From the NCBI GenBank assembly GCA_031310005.1, contig CM062379.1:1-64000 (forward strand): a stretch of 64,000 nt of DNA. The letters are read 5' to 3'. Position numbers and translations under genes: made by a program. Source of the DNA: Dactylellina haptotyla. Taxonomy: Eukaryota > Ascomycota > Orbiliomycetes > Orbiliales > Orbiliaceae. Below, in pieces: positions 23,700 to 36,719 of the stretch; position 1 is the first letter of the stretch; every line of letters starts with the position of its first letter. The notes under the pieces are model-generated. The model was not told the origin of the DNA. It worked only from the letters and a program-made list of their open reading frames with translations, and searched no databases.

Positions 23700-24679
23700 T
23701 TAGCAACCAAGCTGTCTATCACTTTCTTCCGAAATGATGCCGCCCCACTGTTTATTTTCAGGATCATTATAAATCGGAACAACAGGTATATCATCTCTGC
23801 GTCTACCTAGTCGGAACCCTATAAACAAACCAATAATAAGAATAGGTATAGCCACTCCAATTGCAATTCCAATAATGGCTCCATTGCTAAGCTTTGAGCC
23901 TCCCGATCCTGTAGGCAAGGCAGTTGAGGAAATGTCTGAAGTAGTATTAGAAGACTTCAAAGCACTTGTGCTTTCATCAGAAGCACCAGTGGTCTGGGAA
24001 ACGCCGGTAGATTGGGAAAAACGAGTAAACTGAGAAGTGCTGGTAGGCTGAAAATCGCCAGCCCTAGCGCGGACTTGAATCGGATAGACAGCTTGCCATG
24101 AGAATGCATTAATACTCGATAACGTCCAGGATGAGATGGATAGGGTTTTCTGGTCAAATATATTGTCCATAACTACAACTTCTGTGGGTTGCGAAAGTGG
24201 CGACTGGCAGTATTGGTAGAAGCCGCTACTGGGGCAGCCATAGTCTGTACTCGTAATATTGGTCAGTTACAAGCTCTTTCGAATGTCCCCAAAACTGAGG
24301 GCTTACTGGTAGGACAGCAAAATGCAATTGTCTCTCCCGGATCCGTAGATAGCGCCGATGGCGAGTCTGGCCCAGGACAAGACTTATACTGCTCCGGGCA
24401 CACGCCTGGTGAATAATAACTAGTCATCCAAGCCCAGGCCTCTGTGTATACGTTTCCATACGGACAACAAGTTTTCACTGCACAACCTTGTGTCATTTGT
24501 GTCCAGGGCATACCCAACGCCCTGGTATTGAAGTCCCACAGGCTAGACAGGCAGTCGGCCGGGAACGTCGTTGTTGGAAGTGGTCCAAGATTTGTAGATG
24601 TCGACCATTTAGGGATTTCGACAAGGCCGACCCCGGTTACCGTTATTATTGTCATGATTGAGATTCGGTCGCAAAACAC
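23700..24679 (-). CDS. Single-pass plasma-membrane protein, Cys-rich ectodomain
   Basis: Two exons: 24307-24679 and 23700-24244, split by a 62-bp intron (24245-24306; donor GTAAGC, branch CTGAC, acceptor TACAG). Splicing gives 305 residues and joins FCCPTN to YGCPSSGFYQYC. The ectodomain has paired cysteines (CCPYG, CCPT) and repeated aromatic residues, then a Ser/Thr-rich stretch suited to O-mannosylation, one membrane helix at about 246-269 (GAIIGIAIGVAIPILIIG), and a basic stop-transfer RLGRRR with a short cytosolic tail. The layout (Cys-rich domain, STP-rich stalk, TM) matches a widespread Pezizomycotina family of putative wall/surface sensors of unknown function. The start could also be the second Met, eight codons downstream. 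No N-terminal signal peptide is evident, as is common in this family. Confidence 0.8.
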
Positions 24680-27600
24680 ATCAAACTAATCAAAGAGGAC
24701 TCTGGCAAAAGATGGCTGTTTGTGCTCAGTTGAGCACTGCGGCGAGGCTATTTAAAACTTTTAATGAGTGAGTGCGGCTGAGCGGCTGAAGGTCGGACAC
24801 GATCACATGATACGCCCATAAACGACACCAATTTGAAGCTGTACAGAAGAGCTTGAAATGCCATATATAAGAAATAATTTTAAGAAAATTAACTGTATTT
24901 CCGTTGCAACTTTGCGATATTTCCGGTGCAGTTAGGATAGCAACTTTCTAGATTTGAGTTGTAGAAAGCAAGCGTCCATTTCAACCTAACCCCATATAAA
25001 TATAATACTAAGATTGCTAAGAAAATACTCATTCTGAGTACTTATATTAATTATATTAAATTAGCAAACATATATATATTTGCAATCGCCCCAACATCGA
25101 CCGATATTGCCTGTCTTTTCAATAGCGTCCCTCGATTTGTGTGACGGCTGGAGATATCAGCCCTCCATTTTACGCGGCATTTGATTTCGCATGGTAACAT
25201 CGCAAGGTCGGCGGTCCCCAGCAAAAGTCGATTGTCCCATGGGACTCTGGAGGACTTTGACAAATTTCGAAAGCTGACGGCGTGGTTGCAATGTTGGAAG
25301 CTGGAGGGTGGAGGAGTTGGACTGCCCTGTCGAAGTCTGAGGTCATAGGCCCAAGGTTGCAAGGTTGGAGAAGCTAGTGAAGCTGATCTATCCCTGCCAA
25401 TGCCGAGTTGGAGTGGAGAGAATCCCCGCAAGGGCCCTATTACTGAAGCCAATCTCTAAGACTGGAGTAGCAGACTCCGTCCTCTACCAATTGCGGTGAA
25501 GCGGTTGAAGTCGCGAAATGGGACTGATGAAGCTGGACAGTCCCTTAGCCAGCAAGCTAACGTTACTTCCATGATGATGTTCGTGTGAGGTTCGCGACAT
25601 ATGAACCCAGAACCCAGAGGAGAAGGAGAAGCGGAAAGCTGCCTGTAAAATTGAAGTCCAACAAAATTCACAAGGTGTGAAGGGATGATATTATGATGAA
25701 GCAGGGAAGACATTCTAACGAAGCCATCTTGCCGATAAATAGCAGGCATATATCCCCGACTAATCCAATAAAGCAGAAGGACTTTGGTGATATCTTTTGA
25801 TGTGATGAAAAAGTCGACCATATTTCCCTCTCCCATCACCCTACGCAGCCCTTGACCACTACTTGCTGTGAACTCGATGAAGCCAAAAACATTTTCACGA
25901 TTCTACAAACACTAACATTATAAGAAAAATGGGGTGATCAGAAGGAGAGGGTTTGAAGCCCCGAAGTCATCTCAATGTTGAAGTCGAGATGCTCATCACA
26001 CACTACCAATCCACCACAACACCACAAAACCACTTCCAATACAACCACCGCGCCACTGTAAAGACCGATTTGCCACTCAGATTCACAGTACAGCCACTTA
26101 CTTGTCTCAGGAGTTCCATATAATATGACTAGCGTTCGGCCGTGGTCAAGGAGTACCTCCATGGATCTAGAGAGCCAGTGCCTTGGTTTGTCTTGCTGCA
26201 GTCGTCGAGTGAGTTGAGAAGTCCGATCTTGGGGCCAACCGAGATCTCGAGAAGGAAGGCCAAATTCGCTTCTGTCGGTTCTGTCGGGCCTTGCATCGGT
26301 CGGCAGAATGACAGTTCGCAAAGATCAGGAGATTGCAATGCGAAAACAATCAGAAAAGCTCTTTATTCAAGCATCAATGTCTGACAACTGCTTCTAGATC
26401 TTTATCCCGTTTTCTCTCGCATATTTTGGTTGTTGCAATCGATCGATTCTCAGACGGTGAGCGGGACGGCTTTGTGTTGTGATCATGAACTCGGTCGGCA
26501 TTTGGCTTGGAGGTTATGAGGACCTCTGAAATTGATAGTAGTTAGAAATCTTACAGGCTCCAATCGCCGCTGTTACCTTCACTGCCCTCTGAAGATGTGC
26601 TCAGTAGCCTTTTTTTCCAGCGTGAATTGCGAATTTGTTGTTACAATCGCATTCCATTGGCATCAATAAATTATTAATGTATTACTATAGTCGCGGCGGG
26701 AGCATTGTTGGTGCCTGATCTATTATCAAATATGGAGCAAAACTAACTAGCGAGAGGTTAGGTTATGACATCAGAAAAGAGAGTCTTATTTTGAAGTCAA
26801 AAAAATAAGAAAAAAAATTAAGGGGAAGATTTTAGGGAGAGCGACAAAAATACCAGACAGAAGGAGACGGAGAAGAGAATGCGGCGACATGATTCAGCGC
26901 ACCCCGATTTCTTGGTACTGCGGTAAGAGACTAGGTACATGTACACAAATTACTTCTAGATTTACCAGCAATCAATTGCTATGACACCATACAGAACTCT
27001 TCCGTATACAAGCCGTCCCAGACGAATAATGGAAGCATTTCTGCTGGACTAAGCACGCTGCCCTATGGGACTGTCCCGTGGCTTGCGATATCTCTATTTT
27101 GGTTTCCGGGACTGTCTTGTGGGACAGTTAAATAATGCGTGCATTTCTGTACTTCTGCGATGAGCCTGGAAGGAAACTTACTTGCTGCTGCTGGAAGCTG
27201 TTTGGCATATTATAGATACTTGGGGATATTCAGGGCATGTTGTGCAACAAAATACCAGAATGCTGCTCGCTTAGGTTTGACGTGTAGAGCAGTTTATTAG
27301 TATATATCAATTCTTGACGAACCAGTTTCTTGGATCGATCTATCGGCTGGCTATTAAGCTTGCTGTTTGAAATACTCTCTCCTGAATTGCTTTCTGAGCA
27401 GATGACAGCCCGAGAAAATATGGTGCAGCGCCTACCGATAGGGCGAAGATGGCCCGAATCGATAGATAGATTTTCTTTCCCGCGTTCCATATTGAATTCT
27501 ATAAAATAGTAAATAGATGGAACGCAAAGCAACACATGATTATGTAATCTTTTCAGCTTAAAGCTGAAATTGATAAAGCAAGGCTTTAAAAATCTAGCAG

Positions 27601-27705
27601 CTGAAAAAAGTCATAAGGGCAAGTTACCCCTCATCTCTCAAAAATTGGTTCTTATCCCATGTTTTGAAAATGATCTAGCTCTATCGGCCAGAGTTTATTT
27701 CGGAA
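24680..27705. other. Intergenic, about 3 kb, no supported gene
   Basis: Several short minus-strand frames occur (25051-25452, 25456-25839, 25938-26321, 27230-27535), but none shows a domain, signal peptide or joining introns. The part around 25080-26350 has near-normal composition and could hold a decayed gene. A short inverted repeat ACTGTC/GACAGT lies at about 27113-27130. The right end is the promoter of the CFEM-like gene. Confidence 0.4.
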
Positions 27706-28600
27706 ATGTCACCTCTACATCGGTTTCTCCTCATTATCCTCATACCCCAAATTTGTTCTGCACAAGTCCCGGTATCAATTACCGGCGAGTCTACTTTTAG
27801 GATTCTTTCGAACTGCATCCAGGATTGTCTGTATGCTGTAGACGCTGCTTCTTAGCTTATTAACAACAGCTAACAAAAAAGATAGTGCCAGGACGGGAGG
27901 TGGCGCTTTTGATGAGGAGCTTGGTTGCTACTTCAGTCGCTACAACGAATGCTACTGTAGGCCGGATCAGCAATCCAAAGCGAATAAGTTTATCAGTAGT
28001 TGCGTCAGCTCCAGATGCGGTCCTCCGGCCACAGTAGACATCAGTGTTGGTATCTCTGTGTACAACAATTACTGCTCGACGGCATTAGATCCTGTACCAG
28101 CGGCAGGGCAAACTTCTAGTGAAGCCGCCGCCAACCCACCTGTGGTCGCAGAATTAGACACGTCTGTTGTGCGGATGACGGCTATATTTATGCAAAAGAT
28201 AGAGGTGACGGTGATTGTAACAAACACAGTTGTCGATACTACCACCATTGTCACTGGTGCTACTATAACAAGCATTACAGGCACCCGAATTACTAGAATA
28301 CCAACCAGTGTTACAAAGTTGGTTTACTCAACATTTACTTCTATTCTCAATGATACCAGTGCTGCGCAGCTAGCTGCTGAATGGACAGGGTCGCAAGGAT
28401 TATCTCAAGGTTCGAAGATTGCCATAGCACTAGGTGTCGTTTGTTTAGTAATTATTTCAATATTAATTTGGAGAGTTATTTATTTAAAGAGAAGGACTAT
28501 GAAAATGGAAATGATACTACAAGGGGATCCAGTCATAGGCGGCGTCCAGGATTATAGCGGAAGGGTAGAGATGACCAGGAATCGTGGATTTATATATTAG
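27706..28600 (+). CDS. CFEM-like single-pass membrane protein
   Basis: Exon 1 (27706-27830) and exon 2 (27886-28600) flank a 55-bp intron (GTATGC...GCTAAC...GATAG), giving 279 residues. The signal peptide is MSPLHRFLLIILIPQICSA. An eight-cysteine module follows: CIQDC, then CYFSRYNECYC, SSC, SSRCG and NYC, with the CxxxC start and the 'YNECYC' segment resembling CFEM domains (CFEM: DY.CFC). A Thr/Val-rich stalk precedes one membrane helix at about 220-241 and a basic KRR stop-transfer. CFEM proteins bind haem or act as surface sensors; the spacing here is not fully canonical, so 'CFEM-like' is preferred. The intron assignment rests on consensus sites and restored Cys spacing. Confidence 0.75.
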
Positions 28601-28937
28601 GATGCGTATAAGTCTACCAAAGAGCATTTGCGATTTCAGGAAATCATACCTAGTGATAATGCGTTGGCATACTTTGGCAAGCCGCAAAAGACGAATTGTA
28701 GAGTGTGTCATATTAGTTCTTATAAAATTTTATTAAAATTTACTTTTTATTGATATCCAATTGTCAAATCTTTTTATATTTATTAGTAAATGCCTATTTA
28801 TAGGTTTATTGATCGACTGGGCTCAACCACAGCTCAGCCTACAATCAATATTATGGGTTGGGCCAGGAACCAGCGACTCATACTTCTTAGATTTAACTAG
28901 TACCTGGCTCCAGCAACCCATAATATGTCTTAGAGTA
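28601..28937. other. Intergenic, convergent 3' flanks
   Basis: About 340 bp between the stop of the CFEM-like gene (+) and the end of the dynamin pseudogene (-). A/T-rich around 28710-28770. No gene is seen; presumably it holds both terminators. Confidence 0.5.
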
Positions 28938-31320
28938 TTAACGCCTGCAAACCGCACTTCTAAATGCGTCTTGACCGTGTTCAAGCATTGCCTTGCGATC
29001 CTCAAGAAACCTGCGCCTGTGAATTATTTCTACCGGTTCAGCGGCGATATACATTATTCGGTCATCAGGAATTTCTGTTACATGAGTTGGAGCAAATATC
29101 AAACTAGGTAGCGGCTGCACAAGGTAACGTTAAATCACTTGCTTGGTTACGGTATTTATGAAATATTTCATCTCATCCTATAAATTCTCTAGTTTTAGGA
29201 TGATAGTCGGATATATTAGAAGAAAATTGGGTTGTTCGTACCTTATAAAACGCTTGTTCGCAGTCTAGCGCGTCTTCAGCCGAGGACTTGTCCATATCTT
29301 GTTGAATCTGCGAATTAACAAGTCCACTCTGGAAAACAGTTGGTGAAATGAAAGACTTTGTTTCGTAGGTGCCATGTTCCTTATGTACATGTACTTTTAC
29401 CATTGCACTCTTCGCGAGCGTCTCAATCCGGTTTTTGTTTTTCAGCTGACGCAGCTTTTGTATGGTTGTGGTGTAATAATGATTGTAAGTTATTGGATGC
29501 AGCGCCTTATTTTCAATAAGCCTACTCAATTCTTCTTTAGCCAGATTTGTCGCATGTTTCAAAGCAGGCTCAACTCTGTATTCCATCAGGCGTTCTTGAA
29601 CAGTTGGTGTTGTCGTATGCTCGAGAACTCTTTCAACGGAAGCACGACAAGCATCCGCCACGCTATCTATATGTGTTGAAGCAATCCCCACCCACGGCTT
29701 CGACTGCTCGTGGAACAGATGCCCAATAACCTGAGGGTCAAAGTTTCCCGGTAATTCTTTTCCGCGTGTTTGCCTTAACACTTCACATACCCATTCTAGT
29801 GCTTGAGCATGCGATCTAACGATTGGATACTGCCCCGGAATGCACCCATCATCTTCTGATAGATAGTCAGATGGGCTAGGTGAGACCGGAGCGGCAAGGG
29901 ATTCTGTGTCCGTTTCATTATCATCAATATCATCGTCACCAAAGATCTTGCGTCTCTCCGTCTCTTCTTGACCCGGTTTGTCCTTAATTATATATTTCGG
30001 CCGTGTAACCTCATATTCCGGGCAAATTCCATGTTAAGGTTCTGGATAACAGCACGTAATCGGACAGTATTATCTTCTGAGTCAAGAGTTTTGTCGATTG
30101 CGATGGAGCCAAAAAATTGTGGTCGTAATGGCCATCGATAGCTGCGTTGGTAAGTGTCCACGTATCCATGGCGGCTGTCGTCAAGTATTGTTTTTGTTCA
30201 ATGATGTTTGAACGACTATGGCCGAACTGTAATAGTTCCTTGTTCGTTTTCGTAAGGAGTTGATCCAGTTCCTTCCTTAGTTCAGGAAGCTCCTTCTTTA
30301 GATGATCTCTAAGAACTACGCTCAAACGAGATCCTAAACAGTCGATTCCAATCATCTCCCGAGAGAGATCAGAATATGGACTCTTACAAAAGAACATTCT
30401 TTCAGAATCGTTTCGAGCCTCGAAGGAGCTTGTATCATCACCCTCAACTCTATTTTTAACCATATGCCATCCCAGCTCAAGATATATATCCTTATTAGAA
30501 GTAAGCTCAATCCATGATTTTTCGTTTTCACTCCCCGGGCGTAGGAAGTCTGGCTTAGTAATTACCCCTAGCGTTCTTTTACCCTCAGGGTCTACATCTC
30601 TGCAGTATTCTAGAATGATTTGATTCGCATAATCATTTTTCGCTGATATAATAGCGAGTATGAATGTCCTTCTATTTTGGATATACTCTTTCACAAGACT
30701 TCGTATGAGTTCAACATCCTCTTAGCTCTGTGACTTGTTTTTTGCGTGTATGAGGCCGGGAAGGTCAACAAGAGTGCTAAATAACGTCTTTTTAGTTCGA
30801 TCTCTAACTTAAAGGAAGAGATCGAAGATTTAAGATGGTTTAACTCACAGCTGTGGCCTATCCGGACCAGCGATTTCAACGGTAAGTACGTCTTTTGAAA
30901 ATGCTTTCCCTTCACCGAGACCCATTGCCTTTGTTGCGTCCTCAATGAGATTTGGTAAATCATCAAAGTTACTAATAAAGCGTTGAAACATCTTCAGCTC
31001 GTGTTTCTCATTGTCAGTGCGATCCTTTTGGGGTGTAATCCAACACTAATCTGGCACTCAGATCCTCTTCGCAGAATTATCTCGGTCGCAAACCTTGTAC
31101 AAAGGTTTTCTTTCCTAGGGAACGGAATTTCTGTGACTGCTTCTAAAACAGAAGACTTTCCGGACGACTGATCCCCACACACAACAAGCTGGGGAAGTGA
31201 CAACACCGAGCTTAACCCAATCCGCTTGAGCTGGTCAACCACATCAAGAATCTTGCGGTGTCCATCATCTTGCAATGCAGCAAGAGATCCAGTATTTAGA
31301 TCTGATGACGGGTTACGCAT
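28938..31320 (-). pseudogene. Dynamin/Mx-like GTPase pseudogene
   Basis: The fungal Mx/dynamin family is recognisable in order: N-terminal GTPase with P-loop GDQSSGKSSV and ENLCTRFATE, a VDLPGL switch, TKPD (G4), stalk, and C-terminal GED (ALEW...; EEIIHRR-like; LEDRKAML). Two normal introns remain (30777-30848; 29178-29241). The coding sequence is broken five times: 1-base-deletion frameshifts near 31027-31033, at the A6 run 30111-30116, and at about 29995; a TAA at 30722-30724; and a TAA at 29130-29132 in the GED. Each resumes homology in another frame, or after the stop, so these are lesions rather than missed introns. Mx-like dynamins remodel membranes; this copy cannot encode full-length protein. 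Independent sequencing errors are an unlikely source of all five. Confidence 0.85.
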
Positions 31321-32526
31321 TTTTCGATTTGAGCACGCTTGATTTTGTAGGTATCGGATAACAAGATTAAGAGGTGAGAAACTAGATATTGAATATTTCT
31401 AGAAAATAGGTGGTCCGTGTCGTGGCAGAAACTCATCTTTATACGTACCAGGTCACGAATGTTTCCTGCCCTCGATGAGATAGTCCATAGGAATGGATGA
31501 TCATGAGCTCTTTTGTGGTATACTAGCTCTCCCGTATAATCAAGCTCCCTCAATCAACTATAGAATTGTGAAGTTCATGTATTATATATCTTCGAACTCC
31601 TTACTAGATCGAGTATCATCTGTAAATAGTTCTGAAAGTTGATAAATACTAGACTAGGGTCAATTAGAAGGACAAATTCTAAGTTACTAACTGAATTGAT
31701 AACTTAATATATATTTGCAATAGTTGTTGATTGTATCCTGGTGTTATATAAATAATATTTACGACTGTTTGATCGGCGGGGCGTTGTATGGTTGAGGGCG
31801 ATTGCTTACATCTGAGCAAATAAAATGTGAGAATTATGAGTATGTATGTATGTATGTATGTATTTTTATGAGTTGTAGTACCTGGCTTTGGCGATCACGG
31901 TATAAATTTGAATAAAACCAAGCACTTTTTCAATACATAAGTAATTATTGTTTCGCAAGGCCAGATGCCGTACTGGTCCCACAAAGAAGTAATTATGAGA
32001 TATTTATATCACTAGACTGTGTGCATTGCCAGAGTAGCCCTGCCACCCACCTAACGTTAGCTAACTAAAGAATTCTTTGGCAGTCATTAATACTTTATTA
32101 TATAAATATGAGGTAATCCTTGTCATCGCTTGTTGATGATTCACTTGGATACCGACTAGCTAGCATATTCAACAGGTCGAATCGTTGACCCAGCTCAGTA
32201 ATATCGATGGTACGCGCCCATTCTCCTGCCTGGATAATTGTTTTTCGGAAAATGCGACCGAACAGATTCAATTAAAGACGAAGATGTGAATAATGATTAA
32301 AATTTTTACGTGGGTGTCATCATTATGATCATTTAATGTCTCCGCAAAGGCACACATAGCTGCTCGTCAGGCATCTCATTCAGCACACCAACCATCCTCG
32401 CCTCAACACAAAATGCAAAGGGTGAATGTCACGATGTAGGTCGTGACTGTAGTCAGAAAGACAGAATTATAAAATTATGTTAATTGGGGTGAGAAATTAT
32501 GATAATGCGACTTTAAGTCTTTTAGA
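31321..32526. other. Intergenic, with (TATG)n microsatellite
   Basis: No gene is supported. It includes the upstream region of the dynamin pseudogene and the 3' flank of the FAD oxidoreductase gene. A tetranucleotide repeat lies at 31841-31864. Confidence 0.5.
31841..31864. repeat. (TATG)n microsatellite
   Basis: About six tandem TATG units in an intergenic stretch. Confidence 0.8.
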
Positions 32527-33888
32527 CTAACTAGCCGAACTTAATACATGACTGACTATTTTCAAATTCTTCCATGTCTGTAAATTTGCTGTTGAGCGAC
32601 AACTCTCCTCAGTTTTCGCCCGAAGCTCAGCATTAGACTCCCCAAATACGCCGCTAGTTACGAAGCGGCTACCCCAATGTTCTTCAACTACAGGTGACTT
32701 TTTATTACGGGTCTCGAGGAGAGTGATTACCTCGTCGGAAGCATCCCAAACGTTAGATACCTTGCCCGGAAATACGTGAATAATACCGTCGTGCTCAAAT
32801 GTAAAGCAAGAGCGAAACTCGGTAGGGCAACGGGGTTTAGCGAGAACGGTTCCATACCACCCTTTGTAAGTAAAACGCTGTGAGAAATTCGGCCAGAATC
32901 GGCACATTTCACTCTCAGACAGGCGCCGAATCTTCTCATCTATTTGTTGATCGCTTAATTCCTCGTATAAAAGCTTTCGGGCCTCCTCTGGGTTATCGAA
33001 GGAACCTAGGATAGTATAAGCCCCGTGAGTAATAATATAATCACGGTGGGGCTCATCGGGCTTGTTTTTTTTTGCTATGGTTGGCATAAGGCATGGGAAC
33101 CATCCATCCATACAGATGAACGATATCGGTTTGTTAGATTTCGGTGCAGTATCAGTATATTTCAGACCAAGGCACACCTGGTAGGTATACCCAAAGTAAA
33201 TCGGGGAGCTTGGCTCGGTAACGGCCTTGGGAAGAAATGACTGAAATCCAGTAGCATTAATAGCGACGTCTACACTGACTGTGGACTTAGCCGACCGAAG
33301 GCACTTTGAATTTGCCATGCTGGCCCACTCAAAAGTAACGATGTTGTTGGCTTCGGAGGGTGTAGAATCGGATACTTGGTGAATGTCAAGGACATTAACC
33401 CCAAGCATTACCGAAACTCCGCTCTTTAGGAGCTTGTCTTCAAAATGAGAGCGGGCCCGTGCACCAATCGCGACGGAAGGTTCGTGTAGATCATAACACG
33501 AAGTTACATTGGCGAGCCCATAGTCTTCGGGATTGATCTTTTTGCAGCCCGGGGTTTCCATGCAAACACTCTCGAAGGTCTTATCATCAACTTTGGACGG
33601 GAAACCCATCGAATCGACTGTGCCATTCGCGTACAGAGAGTACTCGTGCTCAATAACAAGATCAGGGTAGCCCTCATAAAACCGATAGAATGTTTTCTGG
33701 CAGTTATCACGGGTGGCCTGAGACCGAGGATAATGGGGCCCACGATGAAGCCGGATCCCAAAGTCACCAGAAGTGCCATTGAAGATTTTGGGATTCTTGT
33801 CAAACAGAATGACCTTGTGGCCCTCTTTAGACAACTCGCATGCCAAATGGCATCCAGTCCATCCAGCGCCAACTATAGCAACTAGCAT
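32527..33888 (-). CDS. FAD-dependent oxidoreductase (DAO-like Rossmann)
   Basis: Intact 453-residue single-exon frame from ATG 33888. The N-terminus is a dinucleotide-binding beta-alpha-beta unit with GAGWTG (7-12) and an acidic strand end (ILFDKN), typical of FAD oxidoreductases. Next comes GIRLHRGPHYPRS, a conserved-looking substrate/FAD segment, and a second FAD-contact region before VDVAINATGFQSF, the 'ATG' motif of flavoproteins. No signal peptide or membrane helix is seen, so it is likely cytosolic. The substrate cannot be told from sequence; amine or hydroxy-acid oxidation or a role in secondary metabolism are all possible. The neighbours are not a biosynthetic cluster. Confidence 0.8.
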   Translation of the reverse strand: MLVAIVGAGWTGCHLACELSKEGHKVILFDKNPKIFNGTSGDFGIRLHRGPHYPRSQATRDNCQKTFYRFYEGYPDLVIEHEYSLYANGTVDSMGFPSKVDDKTFESVCMETPGCKKINPEDYGLANVTSCYDLHEPSVAIGARARSHFEDKLLKSGVSVMLGVNVLDIHQVSDSTPSEANNIVTFEWASMANSKCLRSAKSTVSVDVAINATGFQSFLPKAVTEPSSPIYFGYTYQVCLGLKYTDTAPKSNKPISFICMDGWFPCLMPTIAKKNKPDEPHRDYIITHGAYTILGSFDNPEEARKLLYEELSDQQIDEKIRRLSESEMCRFWPNFSQRFTYKGWYGTVLAKPRCPTEFRSCFTFEHDGIIHVFPGKVSNVWDASDEVITLLETRNKKSPVVEEHWGSRFVTSGVFGESNAELRAKTEESCRSTANLQTWKNLKIVSHVLSSAS

Positions 33889-36719
33889 TGTGTATGTGTG
33901 TATATATACGTTTGGTTTTACTTGATAGCATAAAGCGTTCCTAATAATATAATTTGTTAGCTGGCGTCCTCTAATATCAGACTATGTTTATGCATCTGGA
34001 ATCCATAGAGAAAGAAAATACCGAGGAGAAGTTTGAAGCTCGAAACTGTAGATAATAGTATTGTAATAGCCTGAGTGAGCACTAGACTATTTTACGCTAG
34101 GTTCCCGATGTAAGATGGTATGATAAGTTTATAATTCTGCGCGGAGGGGTAACGTTTTGGTCTTTATATATCCAATGCATTGCAAGATTTTGATAATGCC
34201 TGTCTTGGATATCGAAAGAGGGACCATGGGAAATCCTCAGGCTAATCGAAACATGTTTGACGATTCGTCATCAAAACTATTCTGTCTGAAAGAATCCGAG
34301 TTTTCCCGAGATACTTCCCCACATAGACCGGTGTTCTGAGATTTGAAAGGATTAGGGAAATGCATAACTGTTCCCCACCAGAACTACAGTAACCAAGCGT
34401 ACGCCTCGACTACGATACCTCGAATCCATACGGTGGAAGTTCCTTTCGAAGATTCATTGAGCTAGTAGGGGGTTCACTTTTGAAACACATGCAGCTAATC
34501 ATTTACCATGCTCAACTGCATCATTTCATGTCTCATATAGTTTAAGTTTAAAACGGCATATAAATTGCTGATAAGACAATTATGAGTATCTACATATATG
34601 TTCACTCCGGTTACTAAACTGTATGCAAGTACTACATTTCCGCAAAGTGGAGAATTCAAACTCGGCTTCGCTCTTTCAAATAAGCTTTAAAGCACGGCTG
34701 AAGCGCTCCGAAGTATCCGCCCGAATACACTTCCCGCAAAAGTGCGTTAGCTTATCAGAAACGTAGATAGCACTCCGATGCCCCTAGATTATAATAAAAC
34801 ATGCGGAACCCTGCTAAAATCTTAGAATCTACTGCTGCAGCTCCTACACTCTCCTTGGGCATCCAAAGGTAACCGCCATGTAAATCGGATATACTTTCTA
34901 AACTAGGAATGGTACGACCCCATAATTGCCTTATCAAAGCAAACATCTCGCAGATATGAAAAAAGGCAACGAGGGCTACCATTTGAGAACACTAGTCTTA
35001 TCTAAAAAGGATAAAAGCTTAGATGTCAAGTGTCTACACGAAGAACCGAAGATATAACAGGTCATTAATTGGGGATGAGCGGCAGGGGCATATGATAAAT
35101 ATGTCCACTCAATAACTTTTTGTAGTAAAGTGTCTCTCTTCAGACGATAGATGCATTGGTGAGGAGCTCCCAGAATCTTGGAGATGGCGCTTAACTACAT
35201 GAAATTGAACTAATCTACATATAGCTAGGTATCCTACTGGTCAATAGTTACAACTTCGGCCAGGGTCTTCGAGACTAGGTTGATAGCTGTTAAATCTCTC
35301 ACTTGTGATGCATTGAGGACTAACTTTCGGTATGGCGGCTCAGGTAAAAGCGAAAAGTCCGCCAAACTTCTATCAGAGCAAAGCTAATGGTATGAAATTG
35401 AGCCTTTCCTTTTTTGGCTGCCGCCATTTGGCCAAGTGGAAATTCCGAATGGGCACAGAATCTATAAGCTAATTAGCTAGCTAGCATTCTATGGCACACA
35501 CTTCAGCCTATCATATTATCTGCTCGCGCCACACATCTTTTCCAATAGCCTGGGCCAGGCATAACAATAGAAAGGACGATGTAGCAAAGAGTATTAACTT
35601 GAAGACGCTTTAGTATTACCATATTAATTGTCGCATTTTATATCGCAGAAAGGAATATCTTGTTTTTGGTTTCAATCTTAAGTGAAAACTTTGACTATTC
35701 GTGAAACTTGTCGTATATTTGAGCAAATATAGGTGGAAAGCAGCACTTGTTTTGATGATTGATGTGTATTACATTAGGGCCATCTTACAAGAAATAGGAG
35801 ATAATACATCCGTTCGGGCGCTTCTACTCGATAAGGTAGCTGTCAAAATGAAAGTGTAGCCCCCGCAATGGTCGTATTGCATATTAGTCGATGTTTAGTC
35901 TACCAACTGGTGGGCCTGCTAGACGTTGATTCGTTTACTCATTGGTCTCGGGTTGAAAAAGAACGTTCTAGATATCGAGAGTAACCTTGTCGCATCGCCA
36001 ACTATAGCTCGTTGCAGAAGATCTACGAAGGCTAAATCAACCTAAATCTGCCGGATTGCCCAAATAAGAATGCGAAGCCGGAATGTGGATCCATCATGAG
36101 TTGTTGGATTGAACACACTTCCTGTCAGATGGTTCGATGTTTATTCCGACCCGCACAACTAAGTGGCACCCTCTCTTTACCTCGTAGACTTAAACGGAAC
36201 GACCTTATTCCGATTTTGCGATTAGAGTCTTGGGAGGGATAAGATAGACTAAAAGATACAATCATCCGACAGATATAATCTGAAAAGCTCACTCATGTCA
36301 CCACCCTCAGAATCAAACTCCATCATATCCTAGCTAACGCTTTCGCATCCTAAAGCACATCTAAGATTTTGCTGTAGTTCGCATCATTAGTGATGCTAGA
36401 ATGAACCAACGAGACATGATATTTCAAAAGAGGCGTGAAGAGTTAAAATACGTGAGGCTATAGTTCTTGAGCTTGCTCACGAGACACTCGGTTTGCAAAT
36501 TTGACGGGACATTATATCTGGTTGAATTCTCGCACGCGCGTGTCATTGCCTCCCTATGGGTTGTTCCTGATGATATTTGCGTCTATACTGCTCGGAAATT
36601 CTATCACTGTTACTCCCAGGACGTTTCAATACCACGGCTGATAATCTGAATTGACGCTAGCAGGATCTTCAAGAGAGGTTGTTCTAAAGGTTCGGAAGCC
36701 GCAGGTAGGTAGTTCTCAA
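33889..36719. other. Long intergenic stretch, no supported gene
   Basis: About 2.8 kb. A 75-codon ATG frame (34755-34982, minus) and other short frames lack signal peptides, domains or introns. I see no tRNA-like or rRNA-like sequence. Confidence 0.45.

Noticed and set aside
25051-26338. Run of minus-strand frames of 69-133 codons
   Set aside because: No domains, introns or signal peptides, and frames overlap; most likely chance or a very decayed gene.
34755-34982. 75-codon ATG frame on the minus strand
   Set aside because: No features and isolated in a gene-poor stretch.
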